Of a DNA stretch of 64,000 nucleotides, positions 27,206 to 36,396 are shown piece by piece. A program made the translations under genes and the position numbers. Each line of letters opens with the position of its first letter. Within the stretch, counting starts at the first letter, position 1. Source of the DNA: Pseudomonas vancouverensis (GTDB taxonomy: Bacteria > Pseudomonadota > Gammaproteobacteria > Pseudomonadales > Pseudomonadaceae). The stretch lies in contig NZ_RRZK01000029.1 of NCBI RefSeq assembly GCF_004348895.1, forward strand, positions 186,001 to 250,000. Direction: 5' to 3'. The notes below the pieces were generated by a model. The model was given only the letters and a program-made list of their open reading frames with translations. It had not been told where the DNA came from and made no database searches.

Positions 27206-29104
27206 ATGTCGCATCAATCTGATTTGATCAGCGAGGACATCCTCGCCTACCTGGGCCAGCACGAACGTAAAGAGCTGCTGCGCTTTCTGACCTGCGGTAA
27301 CGTCGACGACGGCAAGAGCACCCTGATCGGGCGCTTGCTGCACGACTCCAAGATGATCTACGAAGATCACCTGGAAGCCATTACCCGCGACTCGAAAAAA
27401 GTCGGCACCACCGGCGAAGACATCGACCTGGCATTGCTGGTCGACGGCCTGCAGGCCGAGCGTGAGCAAGGCATCACCATCGATGTTGCGTATCGCTACT
27501 TCTCTACCGCCAAGCGCAAATTCATCATCGCCGACACCCCCGGCCATGAGCAGTACACCCGCAACATGGCCACCGGTGCTTCCACCTGTGACCTGGCGAT
27601 CATCCTGGTCGACGCCCGTTACGGCGTGCAGACCCAGACCCGTCGCCACAGCTTCATCGCCTCGTTGCTGGGCATCAAGCACATCGTTGTGGCCATCAAC
27701 AAGATGGACCTCAAGGGCTTCGACCAGGGCGTGTTCGAGTCGATCAAGGCCGACTACCTGCAGTTCGCCGAAGGCTTGAAGATGAAGCCGACCAGCATGC
27801 ACTTCGTGCCGATGTCCGCCCTCAAAGGCGACAACGTGGTGAACAAGTCCGAGCGTTCGCCGTGGTACACCGGCCAGTCGCTGATGGAAATTCTCGAGAC
27901 CGTGGAAGTGGCAGGCGACCGCAACTTCACCGACCTGCGTTTCCCGGTGCAGTACGTCAACCGTCCGAACCTGAACTTCCGTGGTTTCGCCGGTACCCTG
28001 GCCAGCGGCATTGTCAAGAAAGGCGACGAAGTCGTGGTCCTGCCATCGGGCAAGAGCAGCCGCGTGAAATCCATCGTCACCTTCGAAGGTGAGCTGGAAC
28101 ATGCAGGTCCTGGTCAGGCCGTCACGCTGACCATGGAAGACGAAATCGACATCTCCCGTGGTGACCTGTTGGTGCATGCCGACAACGTGCCGCCGGTGAC
28201 CGACAGCTTCGAAGCGATGCTGGTGTGGATGGCTGAAGAGCCGATGCTGCCGGGCAAGAAATACGACATCAAACGCGCCACCAGTTACGTGCCGGGCTCG
28301 ATCGCCAGCATCGTCAACAAGGTCGACGTCAACACCCTGGAAGAAGGCCCGGCCAGTGCGTTGCAGCTGAACGAAATCGGCAAGGTCAAGATTGCGCTCG
28401 ACGCGCCGATTGCCCTCGACGGTTACGACAGCAATCGCACCACCGGCGCGTTCATCATCATCGACCGCTTGACCAACGGCACCGTTGGCGCGGGCATGAT
28501 CGTCGCCCAGCCGCTGGCTCATGGCAGCGCTACGCACCACGGCAAACTGGCGCATGTGGCCACCGAAGAGCGTGCACTGCGTTTCGGCCAGCAACCGGCC
28601 ACCGTGCTGTTCAGCGGCCTGTCCGGCGCCGGCAAGAGCACTCTGGCCTATGCCGTTGAACGCAAACTGTTCGACATGGGCCGTGCAGTGTTCGTCCTCG
28701 ACGGCCAGAACCTGCGTCACGACCTGAACAAAGGTCTGCCACAGGATCGCGCCGGACGTACCGAGAACTGGCGTCGTGCCGCCCACGTTGCCCGTCAGTT
28801 CAACGAAGCCGGCCTGTTGACCCTGGCAGCGTTCGTTGCGCCGAGTGCCGAAGGGCGTGAGCAGGCCAAGGACCTGATCGGCAAGGAGCGCCTGCTGACG
28901 GTCTATGTCCAGGCTTCGCCAGCAGTTTGCGCCGAGCGTGATCCCCAAGGCTTGTACGCGGCAGCGGGGGATAACATCCCGGGCGAATCCTTCCCGTACG
29001 ACGTACCGCTGGATGCCGATCTGGTGATCGACACCCAGTCCGTGTCGCTGGAAGAAGGCGTCAAGCAAGTGCTGGATCTGTTGCGCAAGCGCGGCGCGAT
29101 CTAG
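27206..29104 (+). CDS. cysNC: Bifunctional sulfate adenylyltransferase subunit 1 / APS kinase CysNC
   Basis: A 632-residue fusion. Residues about 1-450 are the GTPase CysN (G1 GNVDDGKST, G3 DTPGHEQY, G4 NKMD) that drives sulfate adenylylation with CysD. From about residue 455 to the end is APS kinase CysC with Walker A GLSGAGKST near residue 471. The product PAPS feeds sulfation and reductive assimilation. The fusion is normal for Pseudomonas and many proteobacteria. Confidence 0.97.
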   Translation: MSHQSDLISEDILAYLGQHERKELLRFLTCGNVDDGKSTLIGRLLHDSKMIYEDHLEAITRDSKKVGTTGEDIDLALLVDGLQAEREQGITIDVAYRYFSTAKRKFIIADTPGHEQYTRNMATGASTCDLAIILVDARYGVQTQTRRHSFIASLLGIKHIVVAINKMDLKGFDQGVFESIKADYLQFAEGLKMKPTSMHFVPMSALKGDNVVNKSERSPWYTGQSLMEILETVEVAGDRNFTDLRFPVQYVNRPNLNFRGFAGTLASGIVKKGDEVVVLPSGKSSRVKSIVTFEGELEHAGPGQAVTLTMEDEIDISRGDLLVHADNVPPVTDSFEAMLVWMAEEPMLPGKKYDIKRATSYVPGSIASIVNKVDVNTLEEGPASALQLNEIGKVKIALDAPIALDGYDSNRTTGAFIIIDRLTNGTVGAGMIVAQPLAHGSATHHGKLAHVATEERALRFGQQPATVLFSGLSGAGKSTLAYAVERKLFDMGRAVFVLDGQNLRHDLNKGLPQDRAGRTENWRRAAHVARQFNEAGLLTLAAFVAPSAEGREQAKDLIGKERLLTVYVQASPAVCAERDPQGLYAAAGDNIPGESFPYDVPLDADLVIDTQSVSLEEGVKQVLDLLRKRGAI

Positions 29105-29144
29105 TCAAGAAGCAGCGGCAAGCTTCTAGCTTCAAGCTGCAAGA

Positions 29145-29183
29145 AAAAGCCCGTCGATGAGTGATCATCGGCGGGTTTTTTTT
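29145..29183 (+). terminator. Intrinsic terminator after cysNC
   Basis: Stem AAGCCCGTCGATGA against TCATCGGCGGGTT (one G-U type mismatch), 4-base loop, then eight or more T residues. It ends the cysDNC message. An AAGCTT-rich repeat (about 29111-29143) lies just before it. Confidence 0.88.
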
Positions 29184-29199
29184 GTGACCTTGAAATCGC

Positions 29200-29274
29200 C
29201 ATCGCGAGCAAGCTCGCTCCCACAGTGGATCTTCGGTGACCACTGAACCTGTGGGAGCGAGCTTGCTCGCGATG
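29200..29274. repeat. Inverted REP pair (REPIN)
   Basis: Two oppositely oriented copies of the REP core (GCGAGCAAGCTCGCTCCCAC and GTGGGAGCGAGCTTGCTCGC) flank a spacer of about 30 bases, the arrangement of a REPIN. It lies between convergent cysNC and the acyltransferase gene. Confidence 0.88.
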
Positions 29275-29291
29275 AGGCAGGTTCAGTCACC

Positions 29292-30197
29292 TCAGAATTT
29301 TGCGGGATACTCCCGATGCATCTGCGCAAGCAACGCATCCTTGTCCTGCCACAACTGATTGATCCAGCCCTGGAACTGCAAGCGGTATTCGCCGTCTTGG
29401 TCGTAGTTTTTGCCAATGAATTGCGGCGGTATCTTCAGCTCTTCAAAGTGCACGACCACGTCTTTCACGTTACCGCACAAGAGATCCCAGAAGCCCGGGC
29501 GTCCGGCCGGGTAGTGGATGGTCACGTTGACGATCGATTCAAGTTGCTCACCCATCGCATCCAGCACAAAGGCAATGCCGCCGGCCTTGGGCTTGAGCAG
29601 GTACTTGAACGGTGATTGCTGCTGCTTGTGCTTGCCTTCGGTGAAGCGCGTGCCTTCGACGAAGTTGAAAATCCCCACCGGATTGTTGCGAAACTTCGCG
29701 CAGGTCTTGCGGGTGGTTTCCAGGTCCTTGCCTTTCTTTTCCGGGTGCTTTTCCAGATAGGCCTTGGAGTAGCGCTTCATGAACGGAAAGCCCAGCGCCC
29801 ACCAGGCCAGGCCGATCACCGGGACCCAGATCAGCTCCTGCTTGAGGAAGAATTTCAACGGCTGGATACGCCGGTTGAGCACGTATTGCAGCACCAGGAT
29901 GTCGACCCAGCTCTGGTGGTTGCTGGTAATCAGGTACGAGTGCTGATAGTCGAGCCCTTGCAGGCCGCTGATGTGCCAGCGGGTGCGGCGCACCAGGTTC
30001 ATCCAGCCTTTGTTGTTGCTGATCCAGGCTTCGTGGGTATGGCTCATCAGCCATCCGGCAATACGTTGGGTCAGGGCGAACGGCAAGGCCTTGACCAGCG
30101 CCACGCAGAACAGGAACGAGCAGAGCAAGATCGTGTTCAGGGCCAACAGCAGCGAAGCGATCACGCCGCGCAGCGGTGCAGGTAGAAAATCCAGCAT
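29292..30197 (-). CDS. YihG-like lysophospholipid acyltransferase
   Basis: A 301-residue PlsC-family acyltransferase with an N-terminal membrane segment (residues about 10-40). The HX4D motif is His94/Asp99 (SNHQSWVDI) and the EGTR motif is at 181-184. Such enzymes acylate lysophosphatidic acid in the inner membrane; YihG of E. coli is an auxiliary one affecting fatty-acid composition. It starts one base after the pta stop, so the two are probably co-transcribed. Confidence 0.9.
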   Translation of the reverse strand: MLDFLPAPLRGVIASLLLALNTILLCSFLFCVALVKALPFALTQRIAGWLMSHTHEAWISNNKGWMNLVRRTRWHISGLQGLDYQHSYLITSNHQSWVDILVLQYVLNRRIQPLKFFLKQELIWVPVIGLAWWALGFPFMKRYSKAYLEKHPEKKGKDLETTRKTCAKFRNNPVGIFNFVEGTRFTEGKHKQQQSPFKYLLKPKAGGIAFVLDAMGEQLESIVNVTIHYPAGRPGFWDLLCGNVKDVVVHFEELKIPPQFIGKNYDQDGEYRLQFQGWINQLWQDKDALLAQMHREYPAKF

Positions 30198-32297
30198 TTA
30201 AATATCCATAGGTCGGTTGGCAGCCTGAATCGCAGTCAAGGCAATGGTGTACACGATGTCGTCGACTTGCGCGCCCCGCGGCAAATCGTTCACGGGTTTG
30301 CGCAGGCCTTGCAGCATCGGTCCGAGACTGACGCAGTCGGCGCTGCGCTGTACGGCTTTGTGGGTGGTGTTGCCGGTGTTGAGGTCGGGGAACACGAACA
30401 CCGTCGCACGTCCGGCGACCTGGCTGTTCGGCGCCAGTTGCCGGGCCACCTCTGCGTTCGCGGCGGCGTCGTATTGCAACGGCCCGTCGATCAGCAGCGA
30501 ATGCTGTTGCTCGTGAGCGAGCAGGGTGGCTTCGCGGACCTTCTCGACTTCTTCGCCGCTGGCCGAATCGCCGCTGGAGTAACTGATCATCGCCACCCGT
30601 GGGGTGATGCCGAACGCAGCAGCCGAATCGGCGCTTTGCAAGGCAATTTCGGCCAGTTCGCTGGCGCTCGGGTGCGGATTCATCACGCAGTCGCCGTAGA
30701 CCAGCACTTCTTCCGGGAACAGCATGAAGAACACCGACGACACCAGGCTGCAGCCCGGCGCCGTCTTGATCAGTTGCAGGGCCGGACGGATGGTGTTGGC
30801 GGTGGTGTTGATCACCCCGGACACCAGGCCATCGACTTCATCCAGTGCGAGCATCATGGTGCCGATGACCACGGTGTCTTCCAACTGTTGTTCAGCCATC
30901 GGCGCATTGAGGCTTTTGCTTTTGCGCAGCGCGACCATGGGTTCGACATAGCGCTCGCGGATCGAGTCCGGGTCGAGGATTTCCAGCCCCGGTGGCAGCT
31001 CGATGCCTTGGGCACGGGCCACGGCCTGGACATCTTCGGGCTTGGCCAGCAACACGCAACGGGCAATGCCACGCGCCTGACAGATCGCGGCGGCCTGCAC
31101 GGTGAACGGCTCGCTGCCTTCTGGCAGGACAATGCGTTTGTTCGCCGCCTGGGCGCGCTGGATCAACTGGAAGCGGAACACTGCGGGCGACAGGCGCATT
31201 TCCCTCGGCGTGCCGCAACGTTGGTGCAGCCAGCGGGCATCGAGGTGGCTGGCGATGAAGTCGGTGATGATTTCCGCGCGCTCGCGGTCATCGATCGGGA
31301 TTTCCTTGTTCAAGCCGTTGAGCAGGTTGGCGGTGTCGTAGGAGCCGGTGCTCACCGACAGAACCGGCAAGCCGGCCTGCAGGGCACCGCGACACAGGTC
31401 CATGATGCGCGGGTCGGGCAGGGTGTCGCTGGTCAGCAGCAGACCGGCCAGCGGCACGCCGTTCAGGGCAGCAAGGCTGACGGCAAGAATGATGTCGTCG
31501 CGATCCCCCGGCGTCACCACCAACACGCCGGGCTTGAGCAACTCCACGGTGTTGCGCATGGTGCGCGCGCAAATGATGATCTTGGTCATGCGCCGGGTTT
31601 CGTAGTCACCGGCATTGAGCACCTGGGCGCCCATCAGGTCGGCAACGTCGCGGGTGCGCGGCGCGTTCAGCTCCGGTTGAAAGGGTATGCAGCCGAGCAA
31701 ACGGAAGTCACCACTGCGCAGCAACGGCGAGTGTTCCTTCAGGCGCGCGGCAAAGGCGTCCATGCTTTCCTCGGTCTTGACCTTGTTGAGGATCACACCG
31801 AGGACTTTCGGGTCTTTCGGACCGCCAAACAATTGCGCCTGCAACTCGACACGGCCGGAGAGTTCGGTGAGCACTTCGTTTTCCGGCGCCGACACCAGGA
31901 TCACCTCGGCATCGAGGCTCTTGGCCAGATGCAGGTTCACGCGCGCGGCGTAACTGGCGCTGCGGGTTGGCACCATGCCTTCGACGATCAACACGTCCTT
32001 GCCCACGGCGGCCTGCTGATACAGGGTAATGATTTCTTCGAGCAACTCGTCCAGCTGACCGTCGCCGAGCATGCGCTCGACATGGGCCAGGCCCAGCGGT
32101 TGCGGCGGTTTCAGGCCGTGGGTGCGGGCGACCAGTTCGGTCGAACGTTCAGGTCCGGTGTCACCCGGGTGCGGTTGCGCAATCGGTTTGAAAAAGCCGA
32201 CCTTGAGTCCGGCACGCTCAAGGGTGCGTACCAGCCCGAGGCTGATGGAGGTCAGGCCCACACCAAAATCGGTGGGTGCGATAAAAAAAGTTTGCAT
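30198..32297 (-). CDS. pta: Phosphate acetyltransferase Pta
   Basis: A 699-residue long-form Pta: an N-terminal P-loop-like CobB/CobQ domain (TDFGVGLTSISLGLVR), a central DRTGG domain and a C-terminal PTA/PTB catalytic domain from about residue 370 (IVLPEGSEPFTVQAAA, MISYSSGDSASG). It interconverts acetyl-CoA and acetyl phosphate. The usual partner ackA is not beside it: the upstream genes are DUF3565 and slyD. Confidence 0.96.
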   Translation of the reverse strand: MQTFFIAPTDFGVGLTSISLGLVRTLERAGLKVGFFKPIAQPHPGDTGPERSTELVARTHGLKPPQPLGLAHVERMLGDGQLDELLEEIITLYQQAAVGKDVLIVEGMVPTRSASYAARVNLHLAKSLDAEVILVSAPENEVLTELSGRVELQAQLFGGPKDPKVLGVILNKVKTEESMDAFAARLKEHSPLLRSGDFRLLGCIPFQPELNAPRTRDVADLMGAQVLNAGDYETRRMTKIIICARTMRNTVELLKPGVLVVTPGDRDDIILAVSLAALNGVPLAGLLLTSDTLPDPRIMDLCRGALQAGLPVLSVSTGSYDTANLLNGLNKEIPIDDRERAEIITDFIASHLDARWLHQRCGTPREMRLSPAVFRFQLIQRAQAANKRIVLPEGSEPFTVQAAAICQARGIARCVLLAKPEDVQAVARAQGIELPPGLEILDPDSIRERYVEPMVALRKSKSLNAPMAEQQLEDTVVIGTMMLALDEVDGLVSGVINTTANTIRPALQLIKTAPGCSLVSSVFFMLFPEEVLVYGDCVMNPHPSASELAEIALQSADSAAAFGITPRVAMISYSSGDSASGEEVEKVREATLLAHEQQHSLLIDGPLQYDAAANAEVARQLAPNSQVAGRATVFVFPDLNTGNTTHKAVQRSADCVSLGPMLQGLRKPVNDLPRGAQVDDIVYTIALTAIQAANRPMDI

Positions 32298-32357
32298 GCG
32301 AATTCTCTAAAGGAGCATGGCAAAGGTGGTGACCGGTAACGGGTCGCCAACCGAATC

Positions 32358-32654
32358 TCAGTCGCCAAGGTTATCGTTAACCGAGCCTTGTGCGCACCAA
32401 CCGCAGGCAAAGGGCTGGCCTATTTTTTCCTGGCGCTGCGCGGGGTCCATGACCCAGGCCCTGGACTGCCATGGCGGCTGGTGGCGCAGGTGCTGTGTAT
32501 GGCCACAGGAAAGCTCGACCACCCAGTGTCCGTCCTCGTCCTGATGGAAGCCGGTGATGGTCGAATCCCGTCTGTCCGGGTTGTGTTCGCTTTCGGACGA
32601 TTGCTTCGCTAAACTTGGCCTTTCAATATTCTTATGCAAAAGGTCTCGCCCCAT
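32358..32654 (-). CDS. DUF3565 family protein
   Basis: A small protein of about 98 residues. The recognisable part is its C-terminal two thirds: ITGFHQDEDGHWVVELSCGHTQHLRH and FACGWC, with CGH and CGWC suggesting a zinc-binding site. Function is unknown. The start is uncertain. The ATG used overlaps the slyD start through the shared palindrome CATG; a TTG at 32639 would avoid this, while an ATG at 32684 lies further inside slyD. It is upstream of pta on the same strand, where ackA sits in P. aeruginosa. Confidence 0.75.
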   Translation of the reverse strand: MGRDLLHKNIERPSLAKQSSESEHNPDRRDSTITGFHQDEDGHWVVELSCGHTQHLRHQPPWQSRAWVMDPAQRQEKIGQPFACGWCAQGSVNDNLGD

Positions 32655-33138
32655 GCTGATCGCCGCCAATAAGGCTGTCTCCATCGACTATACCCTGACC
32701 AACGACGCTGGTGAGGTCATCGACAGCTCCGCCGGCGGCGCGCCGCTGGTCTACCTGCAAGGCGCAGGCAACATCATCCCGGGCCTGGAAAAAGCCCTGG
32801 AAGGCAAGGCAGTCGGCGACGAGCTGACCGTGGCCGTTGAGCCAGAAGACGCCTACGGCGAATACGCTGCCGAACTGGTCAGCACCCTGAGCCGCAGCAT
32901 GTTCGAAGGCGTTGACGAGCTGGAAGTGGGCATGCAGTTCCACGCTTCCGCGCCGGACGGCCAGATGCAGATCGTGACCATCCGTGACCTGGACGGCGAC
33001 GACGTCACCGTTGACGGCAACCACCCGCTGGCTGGTCAGCGCCTGAATTTCCAGGTCAAGATCGTTGCCATCCGTGATGCCAGCCAGGAAGAAATCGCTC
33101 ATGGTCACGTCCATGGCGAAGGTGGCCATCACCACTGA
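32653..33138 (+). CDS. slyD: FKBP-type peptidyl-prolyl isomerase SlyD
   Basis: A 161-residue FKBP domain with an inserted chaperone flap (about residues 70-120) and a His-rich tail (HGHVHGEGGHHH). SlyD is a folding helper that also binds nickel and other metals through the tail. The ATG at 32653 starts the canonical MLIAANKAVSIDYTL; the longer open frame upstream was not used. A GGTCTCG stretch precedes the start and the ribosome site is weak. Confidence 0.95.
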   Translation: MLIAANKAVSIDYTLTNDAGEVIDSSAGGAPLVYLQGAGNIIPGLEKALEGKAVGDELTVAVEPEDAYGEYAAELVSTLSRSMFEGVDELEVGMQFHASAPDGQMQIVTIRDLDGDDVTVDGNHPLAGQRLNFQVKIVAIRDASQEEIAHGHVHGEGGHHH

Positions 33139-33167
33139 TTTCTGCGCTAAGCTCAGAATACTGGAGA

Positions 33168-33190
33168 GGCGCCCTGTGGGCGCCTTTTTA
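33168..33190 (+). terminator. Intrinsic terminator after slyD
   Basis: GGCGCCC/GGGCGCC 7-bp stem with TGT loop followed by five T residues. Confidence 0.88.
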
Positions 33191-33260
33191 GTCTGCGGCT
33201 GCCCCTGAAGACGCTGCCAACTGGGTATTTCGAAAAGAACACGGGAATCTGGAGTACGTC

Positions 33261-33743
33261 ATGAGTGCTTTTCACGACCTTAAATTGACAGCCCTGGATG
33301 GACAGGAGCTACCTCTGGCGCCTTTCAAAGGCCAAGTCGTGCTGGTGGTCAACGTCGCCTCCAAATGCGGCTTGACCCCGCAATACGCGGCGCTGGAAAA
33401 CCTCTACCAGCAATTCAAAGGCAAGGGTTTCAGTGTGCTGGGCCTGCCGTGCAATCAGTTCGCCGGGCAGGAACCGGGAAGCGAGAAGGAAATTCAGGAG
33501 TTCTGCAGCCTGAACTATGGCGTGACCTTTCCGCTGTCCAGCAAGCTGGAAGTCAACGGCCATGACCGTCACCAGCTCTACCGTCTGCTGGCAGGCGAGG
33601 GCGCGGAGTTTCCCGGTGACATCACCTGGAATTTCGAAAAATTCCTGCTGGGCAAGGACGGCCGGGTACTGGCGCGGTTCTCCCCACGTACGGCACCGGA
33701 TGATCCGACCATCGTCCATGCGATTGAAAAAGCCCTGAGCTGA
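33261..33743 (+). CDS. Glutathione peroxidase family thiol peroxidase
   Basis: A 160-residue GPx-family protein. Peroxidatic Cys36 is in NVASKCGLTPQY, with Gln (LPCNQFAGQEPGS) and Trp (DITWNFEKFL) completing the active site. It uses cysteine rather than selenocysteine and, like most bacterial GPx, is probably thioredoxin-dependent. It stands next to slyD as in P. aeruginosa. Confidence 0.94.
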   Translation: MSAFHDLKLTALDGQELPLAPFKGQVVLVVNVASKCGLTPQYAALENLYQQFKGKGFSVLGLPCNQFAGQEPGSEKEIQEFCSLNYGVTFPLSSKLEVNGHDRHQLYRLLAGEGAEFPGDITWNFEKFLLGKDGRVLARFSPRTAPDDPTIVHAIEKALS

Positions 33744-33754
33744 TCCCCCTCTCC

Positions 33755-33855
33755 CTGTAGGAGCGAGCTTGCTCGCGATGGTTGCAGGAACACCGCTGGG
33801 CATCAGACCGCCAGCGTTATCGTTGACCACCATCGCGAGCAAGCTCGCTCCTACA
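33755..33855. repeat. Inverted REP pair (REPIN)
   Basis: Opposed copies TGTAGGAGCGAGCTTGCTCG and CGAGCAAGCTCGCTCCTACA enclose a spacer of about 55 bases. Located between the peroxidase and the OYE gene. Confidence 0.9.
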
Positions 33856-33937
33856 TCACCAAAATCAATAATGCTGTTCAAGCAGCGGATCTCTCCATAT
33901 TATCACCGTCATAAAGTTAACTCCCGTGGAGCGTCCC

Positions 33938-35041
33938 ATGCCCGTTAAAGCCCTGTTCAAACCGTTCCACCTCGGCAGCCTTGAACTGCCGACCCGCGTC
34001 GTCATGGCGCCAATGACCCGCTCTTTTTCGCCAGGAGGCGTGCCTAACTCCAAGGTGATCGAGTACTACCGTCGCCGCGCCGCTGCCGGCGTAGGCTTGA
34101 TCATCACCGAAGGCACCACGGTCGGTCACAAGGCGTCCAACGGCTATCCGAACGTGCCGCAATTCTTTGGCGAAGCGGCACTCGCCGGCTGGAAGAAAGT
34201 CGTCGACGCTGTGCATGCCGAGGGCGGCAAGATCGTTCCGCAGTTGTGGCATGTCGGCAGTGTGCGTCGCATCGGTACCGAGCCGGATGCCAGCGTGCCG
34301 GGTTATGGTCCTTCGGAAAAATTGAAGGACGGCCAGGTCGTGGTGCACGGCATGAGCAAACAGGATATTCAGGACGTCATCGCCGCGTTCGCCCAGGCCG
34401 CCAAGGATGCCCAGAGCATCGGCATGGACGGCGTGGAAATCCACGGCGCCCACGGTTATCTGATCGATCAGTTCTTCTGGGAAGGCAGCAACCAGCGCAG
34501 CGACGAGTACGGCGGCAGCCTGGCCAATCGTTCGCGCTTCGCCATCGAGCTGATCCAGGCCGTGCGTGCCGCGGTCGGTGAAGGTTTCCCGATCATCTTC
34601 CGCTTCTCCCAGTGGAAGCAGCAGGACTACACCGCGCGTCTGGTGCAAACCCCGGAGGCCCTGGGCGAATTCCTCAAGCCATTGTCCGAGGCCGGCGTGG
34701 ACATTTTCCATTGCTCGACCCGACGCTTCTGGGAGCCGGAGTTCGACGGTTCCGACTTGAACCTGGCAGGCTGGACCCGCCAACTCACCGGCAAACCGAC
34801 CATCACCGTCGGCAGCGTGGGCCTGGATGGCGAGTTCCTGCAGTTCATGGTCAACACTGACAAGATCGCGCAACCGGCCAGCCTGGAGAAGCTGCTTGAG
34901 CGTCTGAACAAGGAAGAGTTCGATCTGGTCGCTGTGGGCCGCGCGTTGCTGGTGGACCCGGACTGGGCGCAGAAAGTGCGTGACGGCCGCGAGCAGGACA
35001 TTCTTCCGTTCAGCCGTGAGGCGTTGATGACGTTGGTTTAA
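33938..35041 (+). CDS. Old Yellow Enzyme family ene-reductase
   Basis: A 367-residue FMN-dependent NADH:flavin oxidoreductase. VVMAPMTRSF is the N-terminal motif, HGAHGYLIDQFFW carries the substrate-binding His pair and Tyr, and SDEYGGS follows. Such enzymes reduce activated C=C bonds of enals, enones or nitro compounds with NAD(P)H (NemA/XenB/OPR-like). Natural substrate unknown. The ATG at 33938 is preferred over GTG at 33926, since GTGGAG works as its ribosome site. Confidence 0.93.
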   Translation: MPVKALFKPFHLGSLELPTRVVMAPMTRSFSPGGVPNSKVIEYYRRRAAAGVGLIITEGTTVGHKASNGYPNVPQFFGEAALAGWKKVVDAVHAEGGKIVPQLWHVGSVRRIGTEPDASVPGYGPSEKLKDGQVVVHGMSKQDIQDVIAAFAQAAKDAQSIGMDGVEIHGAHGYLIDQFFWEGSNQRSDEYGGSLANRSRFAIELIQAVRAAVGEGFPIIFRFSQWKQQDYTARLVQTPEALGEFLKPLSEAGVDIFHCSTRRFWEPEFDGSDLNLAGWTRQLTGKPTITVGSVGLDGEFLQFMVNTDKIAQPASLEKLLERLNKEEFDLVAVGRALLVDPDWAQKVRDGREQDILPFSREALMTLV

Positions 35042-35121
35042 TCGGCGTTTGCACTGACGCTATCGTCGGAACGCCGCCCGGACCAAGCCCGTTCCCACAG
35101 GTTTTGAGTATTCTGTAAAAA

Positions 35122-35149
35122 CTGTGGGAGCGAGCTTGCTCGCGATAGG
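35122..35149. repeat. Single REP element
   Basis: CTGTGGGAGCGAGCTTGCTC with trailing GCGATAGG; single copy, between the convergent OYE and glycosyltransferase genes. Confidence 0.82.
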
Positions 35150-35160
35150 ACGACAAGGAT

Positions 35161-36336
35161 TCAGGGAACAGAAGGCGCATTCAGCACCGCCATCTCCCCC
35201 GCGCACGCCCCGCGCAACTGCCCCTCGAACTGCTCGATGATCGTCGCCCAACCCTGGCGACTGGCATGTTGGCGCGCATTGAGACGTACATTGCGCAGGG
35301 TCTCGCGCTCCTCCAGCAACCATGCCGCGGCATCGCAGAACGCACCTTCATCCCCCGGCATCGCCAACACGCCGTTGTAGCCATGGCGAATATGTTGCGC
35401 CGCCGCCGCCTGATCGTAAGCCACCACGCCCAAACCGGACGCCAAGGCCTCAAGCACAACGTTGCCGAAGGTTTCAGTGAGACTGGGAAACAGGAACACA
35501 TCCCCCGAGGCATAGTGGCACGCCAGGGCCTCGCCACGCTGGGTGCCGCAGAAAACGGCATCGGGCATTTCCCTTTCCAGTTCCTGGCGCTGTGGGCCGT
35601 CACCAACCACGATCAGCTTCAATCGGCGCTGTGGATAACTTGCCTTGAGCGCTTCGAAGGTGCGCTTGAGCAGGCCGAGGTTCTTTTCCGGCGCCAGGCG
35701 TCCTACGTGAATGACCGCGATGTCCTCTTCGGCCAGGCCCCATTGTTCACGCAGGGCGTGCAAGCGTTTGGCCGGGTGAAACAACTGACTGTCGACCCCT
35801 CGAGAGAGCAGGGCCAGGCGCTCGAAATGCCGCCTTTCCAATTCCAGCCGCTGGCTGACGCTGGGCACCAGGGTCATGGTCGAGCGATTGTGAAACCAGC
35901 GCAGATAGTGGGTCAGTAGCCGAGTCAGCAAACCCAGCCCGTATTGATTGGAATACTGCTGGAAATTGGTATGGAAGCCGCTGACCACGGAAATGCCCAG
36001 GCGCCGTGCGGCACGCAAGGCCGACAACCCCAGCGGGCCTTCGGTGGCAATGTACAACACGTCCGGGCGATGCCGTTGCCAGCGTCGTAACAGCTTGTGC
36101 ATCGACGACTGACCCCACTGCAAGCCGGGATAACCGGGCAGTGGCCAGCCCCGGCACAACATCAGCTCGTCATCACTGCCCAGTTGCTGGTCGCAGCCCT
36201 GGCGCGGTCGCACCAGTTCGACCTGATGGCCGCGCGCGCGCAAACCGTCGCACAAGCGACCAAGGGTATTGGCCACGCCGTTGATTTCCGGTGGGAAGGT
36301 TTCGGTGATCAGGGTGATATGCAGAGCTGTCGTCAT
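35161..36336 (-). CDS. GT4-type glycosyltransferase
   Basis: A 391-residue GT-B fold glycosyltransferase family 4/1 enzyme. The N-terminal ETFPPEINGVANTLGRL is typical of sugar-nucleotide glycosyltransferases acting on lipids or polysaccharides, and the C-terminal ETFGNVVLEALASG is the nucleotide-sugar (EX7E) motif. Close look-alikes are annotated as alpha-mannosyl- or diacylglycerol glucosyltransferases, but the acceptor here is unknown. The ATG at 36336 was chosen over an upstream ATG at 36360. Confidence 0.88.
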   Translation of the reverse strand: MTTALHITLITETFPPEINGVANTLGRLCDGLRARGHQVELVRPRQGCDQQLGSDDELMLCRGWPLPGYPGLQWGQSSMHKLLRRWQRHRPDVLYIATEGPLGLSALRAARRLGISVVSGFHTNFQQYSNQYGLGLLTRLLTHYLRWFHNRSTMTLVPSVSQRLELERRHFERLALLSRGVDSQLFHPAKRLHALREQWGLAEEDIAVIHVGRLAPEKNLGLLKRTFEALKASYPQRRLKLIVVGDGPQRQELEREMPDAVFCGTQRGEALACHYASGDVFLFPSLTETFGNVVLEALASGLGVVAYDQAAAAQHIRHGYNGVLAMPGDEGAFCDAAAWLLEERETLRNVRLNARQHASRQGWATIIEQFEGQLRGACAGEMAVLNAPSVP

Positions 36337-36396
36337 GGCACCAGTGTCGACGGGTGCCATGTCGCCAATGTGACGTCAGGATGATGGATTTGTGAA

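Noticed and set aside
26198..29068. Minus-strand open reading frame of 956 codons opposite cysD-cysNC
   Set aside because: It is a shadow of strongly biased GC-rich codons on the other strand. It has no recognisable domain, is very rich in Val/His/Gln/Asp, and runs across two well-identified genes.
30267..32339. Plus-strand open reading frame of 690 codons opposite pta
   Set aside because: Antisense shadow of pta with low-complexity, His/Gln/Arg-rich composition and no family match.
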